NCBI GenBank assembly: GCA_022360075.1
Contig: JAKSDN010001012.1
Span: 1 to 22,583, forward strand
DNA: 22,583 nucleotides
Reading direction: 5' to 3'
From: Kiloniellales bacterium
Lineage (GTDB): Bacteria > Pseudomonadota > Alphaproteobacteria > Kiloniellales > JAKSDN01
Of this stretch, positions 8,109 through 16,712 are shown in pieces; the stretch's first letter is position 1; the number at the start of each line of letters is the position of its first letter. The notes under the pieces are model-generated. The model was not told where the DNA came from, made no database searches, and saw only the letters and a list, made by a program, of their open reading frames with translations. The position numbers and the translations under genes are program-made.

Positions 8109-10190
8109 TTGGCTGAAGAGTCGCTCCATTTCGGGATCGCCGGCTATCTGACGGCGGCCGTGGCCTTTCTGGCCCTGGGAATCTACGTGTTCCTCAAGCG
8201 CCAGGCGCATCTGCGGTTCACGCTGATGGGCGTTGCCTGCTTCGTGACCAGCGCCTGGGGGCTTATCACGGCCCACAACCTCTGGTCGATCGGCGGGCTC
8301 ACATTCTACGCAGAGACCCTCGAGGTCTTGCAGACCCTACTGTGGATGGCCTTCTTGTGGAGCCTCCTGCGCCCGGACCGCTGGGTCTCATCGGTCTGGA
8401 TTCTCGGCATTTTCGGCCTCGTGGCGGTTGGCGCGGACTTCCTGATCGTCGCCAGCCATGGCCTGGACATCGTCTCGCGCCGCTGGAGCTATATCGCCCG
8501 CATCGTACTGGTCGTCGGCGGCTTGCTGCTGACCGAAAATCTCTACCGCAACACACCCCGACAAGATCGCTGGGCGATCAAGTTTCTCTGCCTGGGTATG
8601 GGCGGAATCTTCGTTTACGACCTCTACCTCTACGCCAACATCGCGCTGCTCGCGGCGCTCGATGCCAATTTGATCCAGGCGAGGGGGGCGATCTACGCGC
8701 TGGTCGCGCCGCTGGTCGCGGTGTCGGCGCACCGGATCGGACGGCATCGCGGCGAGCTCGTCATCTCGCGCCAGTTCGCGCTCTACACCGGCGCGATCAT
8801 CTCGAGCGGCGTTTTCATCATCGCGATGGCCACAGCCGGCTACGTCATCCGCGAGTTCGGCGCCTCTTGGGGCGCCGTGGCTCATCTGGTCTTTCTGTTC
8901 GGCGCTGGCGTCGTATTGGTTGTCGTGCTCACCTCCGGGACCTACCGGGCTTATCTCAACGTCCTCATCGGCAAGCATTTCTTCAAGTACAAATACGACT
9001 ACCGAAGCGAGTGGCACCGGTTCATCACGACGGTAACCAAGAGCGATTCCACGGCGTCCCTCGAGGAGCGCATCGTCAACGGCATCGCCGACATCGTTCA
9101 CTGTCCGGCGGGTGCCCTCTGGTGCGAGGAGCGCGGCGCCTGCACCCTGGCGGCAACCTGGAACATGGCTGCGCCGAGCCTGACCGAGGCCGAGGTCGAG
9201 CCCCTCATCCGGACGTTCGAGAGCAGCGGTCGCATCATCTATGTCGAGCCGCCCAGCGATGCGCCGGCCGCCAGCGAAGGCGCCGACGTCGTGCCCGCGG
9301 GGCTCGGGCGGCTGCGCAATGCCTGGATCATCGTGCCGCTGCTGCACCACGAGCGGGCGATCGGCTTCGTGCTCTTGGGCAAGCCTCGGGCGCCGCAGCA
9401 GCTGGGATGGGAGGACTACGATCTGCTGCGCACGGTCGGGCGTCAGGCGGGAAGCTATCTCGCCGAATCGCACGCCACCCGCGAGCTCGCCGAGGCCCTG
9501 CAATTCGAGCGGTTCAATCGGCGCTCCGCTTTCGTGCTGCACGACATCAAGAACCTGGTCAGCCAGTTGTCCGTGCTGTCCTCGAACCTGGAGCGGCACG
9601 GCGGCAAGCCGGAATTCCGTTCCGACATGACGGCCACCCTGAACAACGTCGTCACCCGCATGCGCAGCCTTCTCGACAGGCTGCATGGCGATCAGGCATC
9701 GGCTCAGGCCGCTTCGACCGTAAGCCTCGCCGGCATCCTGAGCGACCTCAGCCAACTCGATGGCGGCGCGCAGATTGAGTTTCGCCACGATGAGGACGAT
9801 AGTCCGGTGGACATCAAGGCCGATCATGAGCGCTTGTATTCCCTCTTCGGACACGTCATCGAGAACGCGGTCGAAGCGGCGGGCGACGACGGTTGGGTCA
9901 GGATCAGTTTGCACACGCGCGGTGATTGGGCGGTCGTCGAGGTCTCGGACAACGGCCCTGGCATGGACGAGGCCTTCATTCGTGATGAACTTTTTAAGCC
10001 CTTCCGCTCTACGAAGAGTGGCGGCTTTGGGATCGGCGCCTACCAGTGCCGAGACTATGCGCGGGAACTAGGGGGTGATGTTCAGGTGATCAGCAGTGTT
10101 GGGGCGGGCACGACGGTGCGGGTATCACTTCCGACCTATCAGGCTGAAATTGTTGGCAGAACTGCGGCCGGGGGACGAAACCTGCGATGA
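8109..10190 (+). CDS. prsK: XrtA/PEP-CTERM system histidine kinase PrsK
   Basis: A 693-residue membrane sensor kinase. The first 290 residues or so form a multi-span hydrophobic sensor domain of about eight segments. A GAF-like domain (about 300-445) follows, then the phosphorylation helix with H478 in FVLHDIKNLVSQL, and the HATPase domain with N-box N586 (IENAVEAA), G1 box D614 (SDNGPGM) and G2 box GGFGIGAYQC. All catalytic motifs look intact. The HDxKN H-box is the type seen in PrsK rather than EnvZ-like kinases. The start is TTG, supported by the strong purine-rich ribosome site GGAAGGAAGGG. The stop overlaps the prsR start (ATGA), indicating translational coupling. It should phosphorylate PrsR in response to an unknown envelope signal. 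Confidence 0.93.
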   Translation: MAEESLHFGIAGYLTAAVAFLALGIYVFLKRQAHLRFTLMGVACFVTSAWGLITAHNLWSIGGLTFYAETLEVLQTLLWMAFLWSLLRPDRWVSSVWILGIFGLVAVGADFLIVASHGLDIVSRRWSYIARIVLVVGGLLLTENLYRNTPRQDRWAIKFLCLGMGGIFVYDLYLYANIALLAALDANLIQARGAIYALVAPLVAVSAHRIGRHRGELVISRQFALYTGAIISSGVFIIAMATAGYVIREFGASWGAVAHLVFLFGAGVVLVVVLTSGTYRAYLNVLIGKHFFKYKYDYRSEWHRFITTVTKSDSTASLEERIVNGIADIVHCPAGALWCEERGACTLAATWNMAAPSLTEAEVEPLIRTFESSGRIIYVEPPSDAPAASEGADVVPAGLGRLRNAWIIVPLLHHERAIGFVLLGKPRAPQQLGWEDYDLLRTVGRQAGSYLAESHATRELAEALQFERFNRRSAFVLHDIKNLVSQLSVLSSNLERHGGKPEFRSDMTATLNNVVTRMRSLLDRLHGDQASAQAASTVSLAGILSDLSQLDGGAQIEFRHDEDDSPVDIKADHERLYSLFGHVIENAVEAAGDDGWVRISLHTRGDWAVVEVSDNGPGMDEAFIRDELFKPFRSTKSGGFGIGAYQCRDYARELGGDVQVISSVGAGTTVRVSLPTYQAEIVGRTAAGGRNLR

Positions 10191-11548
10191 GCGCGAATGC
10201 TGCGAGCCTCTTGATCGTCGATGATGACGACGGTCTGCGCCGACAGCTTCGCTGGGCGTTCGACGGCCTCGAGGTGTTCGATGCCGGCGATCGCGAGGCG
10301 GCGCTTTCCGTGGTGGGACGCGAGCAGCCGCCCGTCGTGCTGCTCGACCTCGGCTTGCCGCCGGATCCCGATGGGCCGAGCGAAGGCCTGCGGACCCTGC
10401 GCGAGATCCTGTCGGCGGCGCCCGAGACCAAGGTCATCGTCATGACCGGCCAGGAGGAGCGTGAATACGCGCTGAAGGCGATCGCCTTCGGCGCCTACGA
10501 CTTCTATCAGAAGCCGCTCGAGGTCGAGATCCTGCAGCACATGATCCAGCGGGCGGTCAATCTGCACGCCTTGGAGACGGAGAACCGCCGTCTCGCCACG
10601 GCATCGGCCGAGACGCCTCTGACCGGCTTCGTCACCAGCGATCCGGAGACGATCAAGGTCTGCGAACAGATCAGGCGCTTTGCCGCCGCCGGCGTGACCG
10701 TGCTGCTGATCGGCGAAAGCGGGACCGGCAAGGAGGTCCTGGCCCGGGCCGTCCATGAGATGAGCGACCGCGTGGATGGGCCCTTCGTTGCCATCAACTG
10801 CGCGGCGATCCCCGAAAACCTGCTCGAAAGCGAGCTCTTCGGCTACGAGAAGGGCGCCTTCACCGGCGCCGTCAAGACCACGCCCGGCAAGGTCGAGCTG
10901 GCCAACAAGGGCTCGCTGCTGTTGGACGAGATCAGCGAGCTGCCGATGCCCCTGCAGGCGAAGCTCCTGCGCTTCCTTCAGGAACGCGTTGTGGAGAGGG
11001 TCGGCGGGCGAAAACAGATCAGCGTGGACATTCGGGTCATCGCCGCGACCAACCGCGATCCTCGCTCCCTGATCGAGGATGGTGGTTTCCGCGAGGACCT
11101 GTTCTTTCGCTTGAGCGAGGCGGTCGTGAACATCCCGCCGCTCAGAAAGCGCGCCAAGGATGTCGTGATCCTCTCCCATCACCTGCTTGAGCGCTATTGC
11201 AAGGAGCTTGGGCGCAATCTCCGCGGCTTCACGCCGGATGCGCTCGCCGCACTGTCCCGGCACCACTGGCCCGGCAACGTTCGCGAGCTGGAAAACCGGA
11301 TCAAGCGGGCTGTCGTCACGGCCGAAAGGGGCTTGATCGACGTCGAGAACCTGGATTTGCCCAAAAAGCCGTCGGGCGGAGCGCGCATCACGCTGAAACA
11401 GGCCCGGCAGTCGGCTGAGGAGGCGGCGATCAAGGCGGCCATGGCCGAGGCCGAGGGCAACATCTCGCGTGCCGCCAAGATCCTCGGGACCAGCCGGCCG
11501 ACGCTCTACAACCTTTTAGAGCAATACAAGCTTCAAAAGCCGTCTTAG
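10187..11548 (+). CDS. prsR: PEP-CTERM system sigma-54-dependent response regulator PrsR
   Basis: A 453-residue NtrC-type activator. The receiver domain (about 6-120) has the acidic pocket DDDD (12-15), phospho-acceptor D54, T87 and K109. The AAA+ domain (about 145-380) has Walker A GESGTGKE (176-183), the sigma-54-contact loop GAFTGA (223-228), Walker B LLLDE (244-248) and the arginine-finger region FREDLFFRL. A Fis-type helix-turn-helix sits at the C-terminus (NISRAAKILGTSRPTLYNLL). All elements needed to remodel sigma-54 holoenzyme are present. It overlaps prsK by 4 bp, so they form one two-component operon. Likely targets are sigma-54 promoters of PEP-CTERM and surface-polymer genes, including the one at 95-110. 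Confidence 0.94.
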   Translation: MSANAASLLIVDDDDGLRRQLRWAFDGLEVFDAGDREAALSVVGREQPPVVLLDLGLPPDPDGPSEGLRTLREILSAAPETKVIVMTGQEEREYALKAIAFGAYDFYQKPLEVEILQHMIQRAVNLHALETENRRLATASAETPLTGFVTSDPETIKVCEQIRRFAAAGVTVLLIGESGTGKEVLARAVHEMSDRVDGPFVAINCAAIPENLLESELFGYEKGAFTGAVKTTPGKVELANKGSLLLDEISELPMPLQAKLLRFLQERVVERVGGRKQISVDIRVIAATNRDPRSLIEDGGFREDLFFRLSEAVVNIPPLRKRAKDVVILSHHLLERYCKELGRNLRGFTPDALAALSRHHWPGNVRELENRIKRAVVTAERGLIDVENLDLPKKPSGGARITLKQARQSAEEAAIKAAMAEAEGNISRAAKILGTSRPTLYNLLEQYKLQKPS

Positions 11549-11569
11549 TTGTAGAATCGCACCTTTTGG

Positions 11570-11598
11570 GGCCTGGCGTTCCGCCGCAACGGCAGGCC
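11570..11598. other. Strong hairpin between prsR and the RND cassette
   Basis: The arms GGCCTG and CAGGCC, with an inner CGTT/AACG helix separated by one G-G mismatch, enclose a seven-base loop (CCGCCGC). It lies 22 bases after the prsR stop. There is no T-tract after it, so it is not a standard terminator; it could be a pause or attenuation structure, an mRNA-stabilising element or part of an operator. Confidence 0.45.
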
Positions 11599-11599
11599 G

Positions 11600-11615
11600 T
11601 GGCAAATATGTGGCC
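11600..11615 (+). promoter_or_regulatory. Possible sigma-54 promoter upstream of the RND cassette
   Basis: TGGCAAATATGTGGCC has GG and GC with the required 10-base spacing and a good TGGCA -24 box. The -12 box is TGGCC instead of TTGCW, so it is weaker than the site at 95-110. It would start transcription about 135 bases before the RND gene. It is a candidate only. Confidence 0.35.
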
Positions 11616-11760
11616 ACGCTTGTTCCCTGGTGCCGGATTGGGCATGGTCTCGCCGTTGCGAGAGACTGCGGCAATCGGGGGCGCGGCGCGGTGGTGCAAG
11701 GCAAGGCCGGTACCGCCGGCTTTACCCTTTCTAAAGCACCCTCATAGTTAATTTCGTGGT

Positions 11761-14202
11761 GTGAAAACGCCAGATTCCGCGCCTTTTGGAGACTTTCTGC
11801 CAGCGCATCGCTGCTTTGCCGCGATCAGCGCACGGCCGATCTTGATCTTCGCGCTCGCGGCCATTCCGATTCTGTTCGCCGCGTATTTCCTGACGCAGCT
11901 CAAGAAGGACACCCGCGCCGAAGCCTTCCTCCCGCCGGCGCACGAGGCCATCGCCTATCGGGAAAAGGTTAAGGAGATTTTCGGTCTCAGGGATCCGGTC
12001 ATCGTCGCGATCATGAACGAGGGCCCGCAGGGGGTCTTCAATCCGCGCACGCTGGCTCTGGTCGCTTCCCTCGCCGAGCGCATCGCGGCCGTGCCGGGTG
12101 TCGATCCGGATCGGATCACGAGCCTGGCGGGGGAGAAGCATATCGAGGGTACGACCGAGGGCCTGAAGGTCGCGCCGTTTCTCGCGGAGCCGGTCGTCAC
12201 GCAGGCAGACGCCCAGCGCGTTCGCGAGGCGGTCGAATCCATGCCGCTTTATCTCGGCAGCCTCGTGAGCCGGGATGGGCACGCAACCCTGATCGCCGTC
12301 GAGCTGCTCGACCCCGACGCCGCTGAATCGGTCTACTACGCCCTGCTCGAGCTTGCCGAGGAGGCCGACCTGGGCGCCCAGGAGGCGATCCACGTGGCGG
12401 GGGAAGGGGCCCTTCTCGGCTATCTCGGGACCTACATCGACCGCGACGCGAGGACTCTGACGCCGGTCGGCCTGGTCGTGGTGTTCCTGCTGCTTTTCCT
12501 GTCCTTTCGCACGACGCTCTCTCTCGTCGTGCCTGGCGTCGTGGCGGCGACGACGCTCGTGGTCACGCTCGGCTCCATGGCCTATTTCGGCCGGCCCGTC
12601 TATTTCATCACGAACAGCCTTCCGGTCATCCTCATCGCGATCTCGGTGGCGGACTCGATCCACATCCTGAGCCTCTATTACGAGAACCTCTCGCTGGACC
12701 CCAAGGCGCCGCGCCGAGTCCTCGTGGCGCGCACGCTCGCTGCCGTCTGGAAGCCCATCCTGATAACCTCGCTGACCACGATCGCCGGCTTCATGGGCGT
12801 CTATCTTTCGTCCAGCTCCCCGCCGATGGAGGACTTCGGCCTCTTCGCGGCCTTGGGAATCGCCGTTGCGCTGGTCGCCTCCCTCACCCTCGTGCCCTGC
12901 TGTCTGGCCATCTTCCCGGCGAAGCTCAGCCGCGTCGTGCAGCGCGGCGCCGACGCGGGATCGTCGGAGGCCATCGACGCGCCGGGCCGCTTCATGGTCT
13001 GGCTCGGCAAGAGAATCGTGGCGCAACCCGGCCTGGTTCTGGCCCTCTCCCTCGCCGTGGGAGTCGCCGGCCTCATCGGGCTGTCGAAGCTCGAGACCAA
13101 CGACTCGGACATCGACAACTTCCAGGCCGACGAGCCGATCGTCCTGGCGCACCACGCGATCAACGAGCGCTTCGACGGCACCAGCATCCTCAACATCGTG
13201 ATCGAAGCGGCCGAGCCGGACGGCTTGTTGGACCCGGAAAGCCTGCGAAAGATCGAGGCCTTCCAGGCATTCCTCGAGACGCTCCCGCACGTCAACGGCA
13301 CGACCTCGGTCGTCGACTACCTGAAGCAGATGAACCAGGCGCTGAACGACGGCGATCCGGAAGCCTACGCGCTGCCCGACTCGGCCGATCTCGCGGCGCA
13401 GATCTTCCTGCTCTACTCGATGAGCGGCGATCCGACCGACTTCGACGAAGAGATCGACTACGAGTACCGCCAGGCGAACCTTCGCGTGCGCATGGACAGC
13501 GGCCTCTTTCAGGACGAGAAGGTCGTCATTCGGGCCGTCGAGCGCTACATCGCCAACGAGTTCAACGAGGCCGGCCTGACGGCGAAGATCTCGGGCCACG
13601 TCGCCGTCCACTACTACTGGATGACCGAGCTGCTCTCCGGTCATTTCATGAGCGTTGCCTTCGCTCTCCTCGCCGTCTGGGCGATGGCGATCTTCATGTT
13701 CCGTTCGGTCTTCGCCGGCACGCTCACCATGGCGCCGGTCGCGCTGTCGGTTCTGCTCGGCTACGCGATCATGGGCTTCAGCGGGATCTGGCTCGGCATC
13801 GGGACGTCGATGTCGGCCGCGATCACGATCGGCATCGGGGTCGATTTTGCGGTCCACTCCGTGCATCGGGTCTCGGCATTACTGGGCGAGCGTTGCGAGC
13901 GGCTCGAAGATGCCTTGACCGCCATGATTGCCTCGACCGGCCGGGCCTTGCTGTTCAACTTCCTGACGGTGTTCTGCGGCTTCAGCGTTCTGGTCATGAG
14001 CCAGTCGCCCGGCCTCATTCAATTCGGGCTGCTCATCGCCGTGGGCGTCAGCGCGAGCTTCCTGGCCAGCGTGACCACCTTGCCGGCCCTGATGGTCCTT
14101 CTGCGTCCGGCTTTCCTGAGCAGACCGCGCGGCGAGCCGGTTTCGCGCAGTGTTGATGAACGGAGCGGGTTCGTCCTGCAAGCCGAGAGGAGACAAGGAT
14201 GA
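11761..14202 (+). CDS. RND/MMPL-family inner-membrane transporter
   Basis: An 813-residue RND-superfamily permease of the MMPL type (single-chain, HpnN-like size). It shows the internal duplication of the family: TM1 (about 27-45), a large periplasmic loop, a bundle of five spans (about 235-395), then TM7 (about 425-440), a second loop and a second bundle (about 635-785). Characteristic in-membrane acidic motifs are visible: VADSIH around D298 in the first half and GIGVDFAVH around D695 in the second, the likely proton-relay sites. MMPL relatives move lipids, hopanoids or other hydrophobic molecules across or out of the inner membrane, driven by proton flow. The start is GTG with no clear ribosome site. 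The stop overlaps the LolA-like gene by ATGA, so the products probably work together. The substrate is unknown. Confidence 0.87.
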   Translation: MKTPDSAPFGDFLPAHRCFAAISARPILIFALAAIPILFAAYFLTQLKKDTRAEAFLPPAHEAIAYREKVKEIFGLRDPVIVAIMNEGPQGVFNPRTLALVASLAERIAAVPGVDPDRITSLAGEKHIEGTTEGLKVAPFLAEPVVTQADAQRVREAVESMPLYLGSLVSRDGHATLIAVELLDPDAAESVYYALLELAEEADLGAQEAIHVAGEGALLGYLGTYIDRDARTLTPVGLVVVFLLLFLSFRTTLSLVVPGVVAATTLVVTLGSMAYFGRPVYFITNSLPVILIAISVADSIHILSLYYENLSLDPKAPRRVLVARTLAAVWKPILITSLTTIAGFMGVYLSSSSPPMEDFGLFAALGIAVALVASLTLVPCCLAIFPAKLSRVVQRGADAGSSEAIDAPGRFMVWLGKRIVAQPGLVLALSLAVGVAGLIGLSKLETNDSDIDNFQADEPIVLAHHAINERFDGTSILNIVIEAAEPDGLLDPESLRKIEAFQAFLETLPHVNGTTSVVDYLKQMNQALNDGDPEAYALPDSADLAAQIFLLYSMSGDPTDFDEEIDYEYRQANLRVRMDSGLFQDEKVVIRAVERYIANEFNEAGLTAKISGHVAVHYYWMTELLSGHFMSVAFALLAVWAMAIFMFRSVFAGTLTMAPVALSVLLGYAIMGFSGIWLGIGTSMSAAITIGIGVDFAVHSVHRVSALLGERCERLEDALTAMIASTGRALLFNFLTVFCGFSVLVMSQSPGLIQFGLLIAVGVSASFLASVTTLPALMVLLRPAFLSRPRGEPVSRSVDERSGFVLQAERRQG

Positions 14203-15035
14203 AAAGCTTGACGCGCTCCCAGTTGGGCGGTGTCTGCCTGGCGGTCGCCGTGGCCGCGGCGGGTCTCTTGCCGTACGGGCCGGCGGGCTCGACGGTGCAA
14301 GAGCTGACCCCGGGCGACGAGATCGCCAGACTGATCAACGAGCGCCCGGACGGCGAGACCGTCAGCCGCGTGATCGAGATGGAGCTGATCGATCGCAACG
14401 GCAAGTCCAAGGTCAGAAACGCGCGCTCGTTCCGAAAGTATGTCGGCGATGAACGGCGCCTGGTCATGTTCTATCAGGAGCCGCGCAACATCCGCGGCAC
14501 CGCTTTCCTGACCTACGACTACGCCGAGGCCGATCGGACCGACGATCAGTGGCTCTATCTGCCGGCCATGAGGAAAGTCAGGCGCATCTCGGGCTCCGAG
14601 CGCGGCGACTACTTCATGGGCACCGACTTCAGCTACGACGACATGAAGCAGGAGACCAAGGTCTCCCTGGACGACTACACGCGCACGACCTTGGCGAAGG
14701 AAGACTACAACGGCCGCGAAGTCTATGTGGTCGAGGCGACTCCCGTGAGCGATGAGGTCGCGGAGGAGCTGCGCTACAGCAAGGTCGTGAGCTGGGTCGA
14801 CACCGAGATCTGGATTACGCTCAAGTCGGAGTTCTGGGACGTTCAGGGTAATCCGCTCAAGACCGTGGTGTTCGACGACATCAGGCAGGTGGACGGCATC
14901 TGGACCGTGCATCTCATGACCGTCGAGAACCACAAGACCGGACACAAGACCGTGTTCCGCATTAGTGACGTCGGCTACGATACCGAGGTCTCGGACAAGC
15001 TGTTCAGCCGTGAAGCGATGCGGCGCGGCGTCTGA
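14199..15035 (+). CDS. LolA-like outer membrane lipoprotein-sorting protein
   Basis: A 278-residue exported protein of the LolA-like family often annotated 'outer membrane lipoprotein-sorting protein' (Pfam LolA-like). It has a signal peptide at about 1-30 and the family's most conserved block at about 116-149 (DQWLYLPAMRKVRRI, then GDYFMGTDFSYDDM). The fold is a half-barrel with a hydrophobic groove that can carry acyl chains in the periplasm. The start has a strong ribosome site (GAGGAG) and overlaps the RND gene by 4 bp, so translation is coupled. Members of this family frequently sit beside MMPL transporters, suggesting a shuttle that takes cargo from the pump toward the outer membrane. 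It is not the housekeeping LolA, which is shorter and acts with LolB/LolCDE. Confidence 0.85.
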   Translation: MKSLTRSQLGGVCLAVAVAAAGLLPYGPAGSTVQELTPGDEIARLINERPDGETVSRVIEMELIDRNGKSKVRNARSFRKYVGDERRLVMFYQEPRNIRGTAFLTYDYAEADRTDDQWLYLPAMRKVRRISGSERGDYFMGTDFSYDDMKQETKVSLDDYTRTTLAKEDYNGREVYVVEATPVSDEVAEELRYSKVVSWVDTEIWITLKSEFWDVQGNPLKTVVFDDIRQVDGIWTVHLMTVENHKTGHKTVFRISDVGYDTEVSDKLFSREAMRRGV

Positions 15036-15211
15036 GCGCGAGAGCCGACCACCGTCTTGAGAGCTGTATGGAGCGCGGTCGGGGACGCGGGGTCAGCCGC
15101 CGCGATCCTGGGCCGTTCTCGATGGCACTGTGCGAATCGGCGCCATTAGCGCCAAGATAGTGAGCTGGCTGCCTTGGCGGCCGCTGGGGGACGGCAGCAA
15201 CGCACTTGGTG

Positions 15212-16651
15212 ATGGCCTTTGGATCGACCATAGGCGGCTGGCGCGGGGAGAGTGACCCTGGTACCGGGCCGCGGGCCCTCCGGCCTTGGTGCTGTGCCGT
15301 GGCGCTGGGCCTCGCCTTGTGTCTCCACGGCGTGGGGCCGGCGCAGGCGGGGGAGGACGAAGGCGCGCTCGGATCGTCCTTTCTCAGCGACGCCTCGCTC
15401 GACGCCGGACTTGATGCCGAGGTCGAAACGGCCTTCGAGACCGATGACGCCTCGGGGCAGAAGTTTGAGGTCCAAGTCTGGCCGGAGCTGGTGATCGACT
15501 TTCCCGGCGGGCTCAGCGTGACCGCGATGGGACGGCTGCGCGGCGACGCCTTCGACGAGCTCGAGCCGGGTAGCCCGGCGCAGGACACGACGGCGCCGCA
15601 GACGCGGCGCGCCCTGATCGGCGACGATGTCGAGCTCGAGCTCAGGGAGCTCTATGCCGAAAAGCAGCTGGGTGACCTGCATCTGACGCTGGGCAAGCAG
15701 CAGGTCGTCTGGGGACAGGCCGACGGCCTCAAGGTGCTCGACATCGTCAACCCGCAGGACTTCCGGGAGTTCATCCTCGACGAGTTCGTCGATTCGCGCA
15801 TTCCGCTTTGGACCTTCAATGCGGAAGTCGATATGGGGGATGTGACGACGCAGTTCTTGTGGCTGCCGGATCAGACCTACAACGACATCGCCGAACCGGG
15901 CGCGCTATTCGCCTTCACCGCGCCGCAGTTCACGCCGGCGCTGCCGCCGGGCGCGGTGGGCGTCGTGCAGCGCTCGCCGGACCGGCCCAGCGCGTTCTTT
16001 CAGGACTCGAACGTGGGCGTGAGGCTCTCAGCCTTCGTCGACGGCTGGGACCTGACGGCGAACTACCTCTATCACTACTCCAACAATCCGGTGTTCTTTC
16101 AGTCGCTCGTCCCGACCTCGGCCGGACCGGTGCTCGTGGTCACGCCCGAATACCGACGCAGCCACCTGATTGGCGGCACCTTCAGCAACGCCTTCGGCGA
16201 CTTCGTGATACGCGGCGAGGCGGCCTTTCTCACCGATCGCTTCTCTCTCACGAGCCTTGCCGTCGACCCCAACGGCGTCACCGAGAGCAACGAGATCTCC
16301 TACGTCCTCGGCGTCGATTGGTACGGCCTGGACGATGTGCTGCTCAGCGGTCAGATGTTCCAGAGCATCCTGACGGATGCCGGGTCCGGCCTGATCCGTG
16401 ACCACGTGGAGACCAGCTTCACGTTGTTGGCCCGGCATTCCTTCCTCGACGACGAGCTCGAGGCCGACGTGATCTGGCTCACCAGCCTCAACAAGGCGGA
16501 TGGCCTGATCCGGCTCGAGCTCACCTACGACCTCTGGGACGGTCTGGAGGTCTGGGCCGGCGGCGACATCTTCTACGGCGCGTCAGACGGCTTCTTCGGG
16601 CAGTTCAACGACCGCGACCGTGTCGTGACCGGCCTCAAGTGGCATTGGTAG
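15212..16651 (+). CDS. DUF1302-like outer-membrane beta-barrel protein
   Basis: A 479-residue exported protein with a long N-region, a hydrophobic signal core (about residues 28-40) and cleavage near AQA-GEDE. The mature part alternates polar and hydrophobic residues in beta-strand fashion and ends in an aromatic residue (LKWHW), the usual outer-membrane barrel signature. The stretch GKQQVVWGQ (161-169) followed by LDIVNPQDFRE resembles the conserved block of DUF1302-type barrels that co-occur with RND transporters. The start could be the TTG at 15206, the GTG at 15209 or the ATG at 15212; none has a strong ribosome site, and ATG is preferred. It follows the LolA-like gene after 176 bases on the same strand and may be the outer-membrane exit or entry point of the RND system. 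Confidence 0.72.
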   Translation: MAFGSTIGGWRGESDPGTGPRALRPWCCAVALGLALCLHGVGPAQAGEDEGALGSSFLSDASLDAGLDAEVETAFETDDASGQKFEVQVWPELVIDFPGGLSVTAMGRLRGDAFDELEPGSPAQDTTAPQTRRALIGDDVELELRELYAEKQLGDLHLTLGKQQVVWGQADGLKVLDIVNPQDFREFILDEFVDSRIPLWTFNAEVDMGDVTTQFLWLPDQTYNDIAEPGALFAFTAPQFTPALPPGAVGVVQRSPDRPSAFFQDSNVGVRLSAFVDGWDLTANYLYHYSNNPVFFQSLVPTSAGPVLVVTPEYRRSHLIGGTFSNAFGDFVIRGEAAFLTDRFSLTSLAVDPNGVTESNEISYVLGVDWYGLDDVLLSGQMFQSILTDAGSGLIRDHVETSFTLLARHSFLDDELEADVIWLTSLNKADGLIRLELTYDLWDGLEVWAGGDIFYGASDGFFGQFNDRDRVVTGLKWHW

Positions 16652-16655
16652 CCTT

Positions 16656-16677
16656 GCCCGCGCCGCCCTGCGCGGGC
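16656..16677. terminator. Possible bidirectional terminator hairpin
   Basis: A seven-bp GC stem (GCCCGCG 16656-16662 with CGCGGGC 16671-16677) lies between the converging barrel and acyltransferase genes. A second small hairpin with a TTCG loop (CGCTTTTCGAAGCG, 16696-16709) follows. Neither has a T-tract, so termination is plausible from position but not proven. Confidence 0.35.
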
Positions 16678-16712
16678 GGGCCGACGCGCCGCTTACGCTT
16701 TTCGAAGCGAGC

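Noticed and set aside
8388..9914. A 508-codon minus-strand frame opposite prsK
   Set aside because: Antisense shadow of a kinase with all motifs intact; no recognisable domain or ribosome site.
11731..13866. A 711-codon open frame on the minus strand opposite the RND gene
   Set aside because: It is antisense to a clear 12-span transporter. The translation is rich in Arg, Asp, Glu, Gly and His with no domain, as expected of antisense frames in GC-rich genes.
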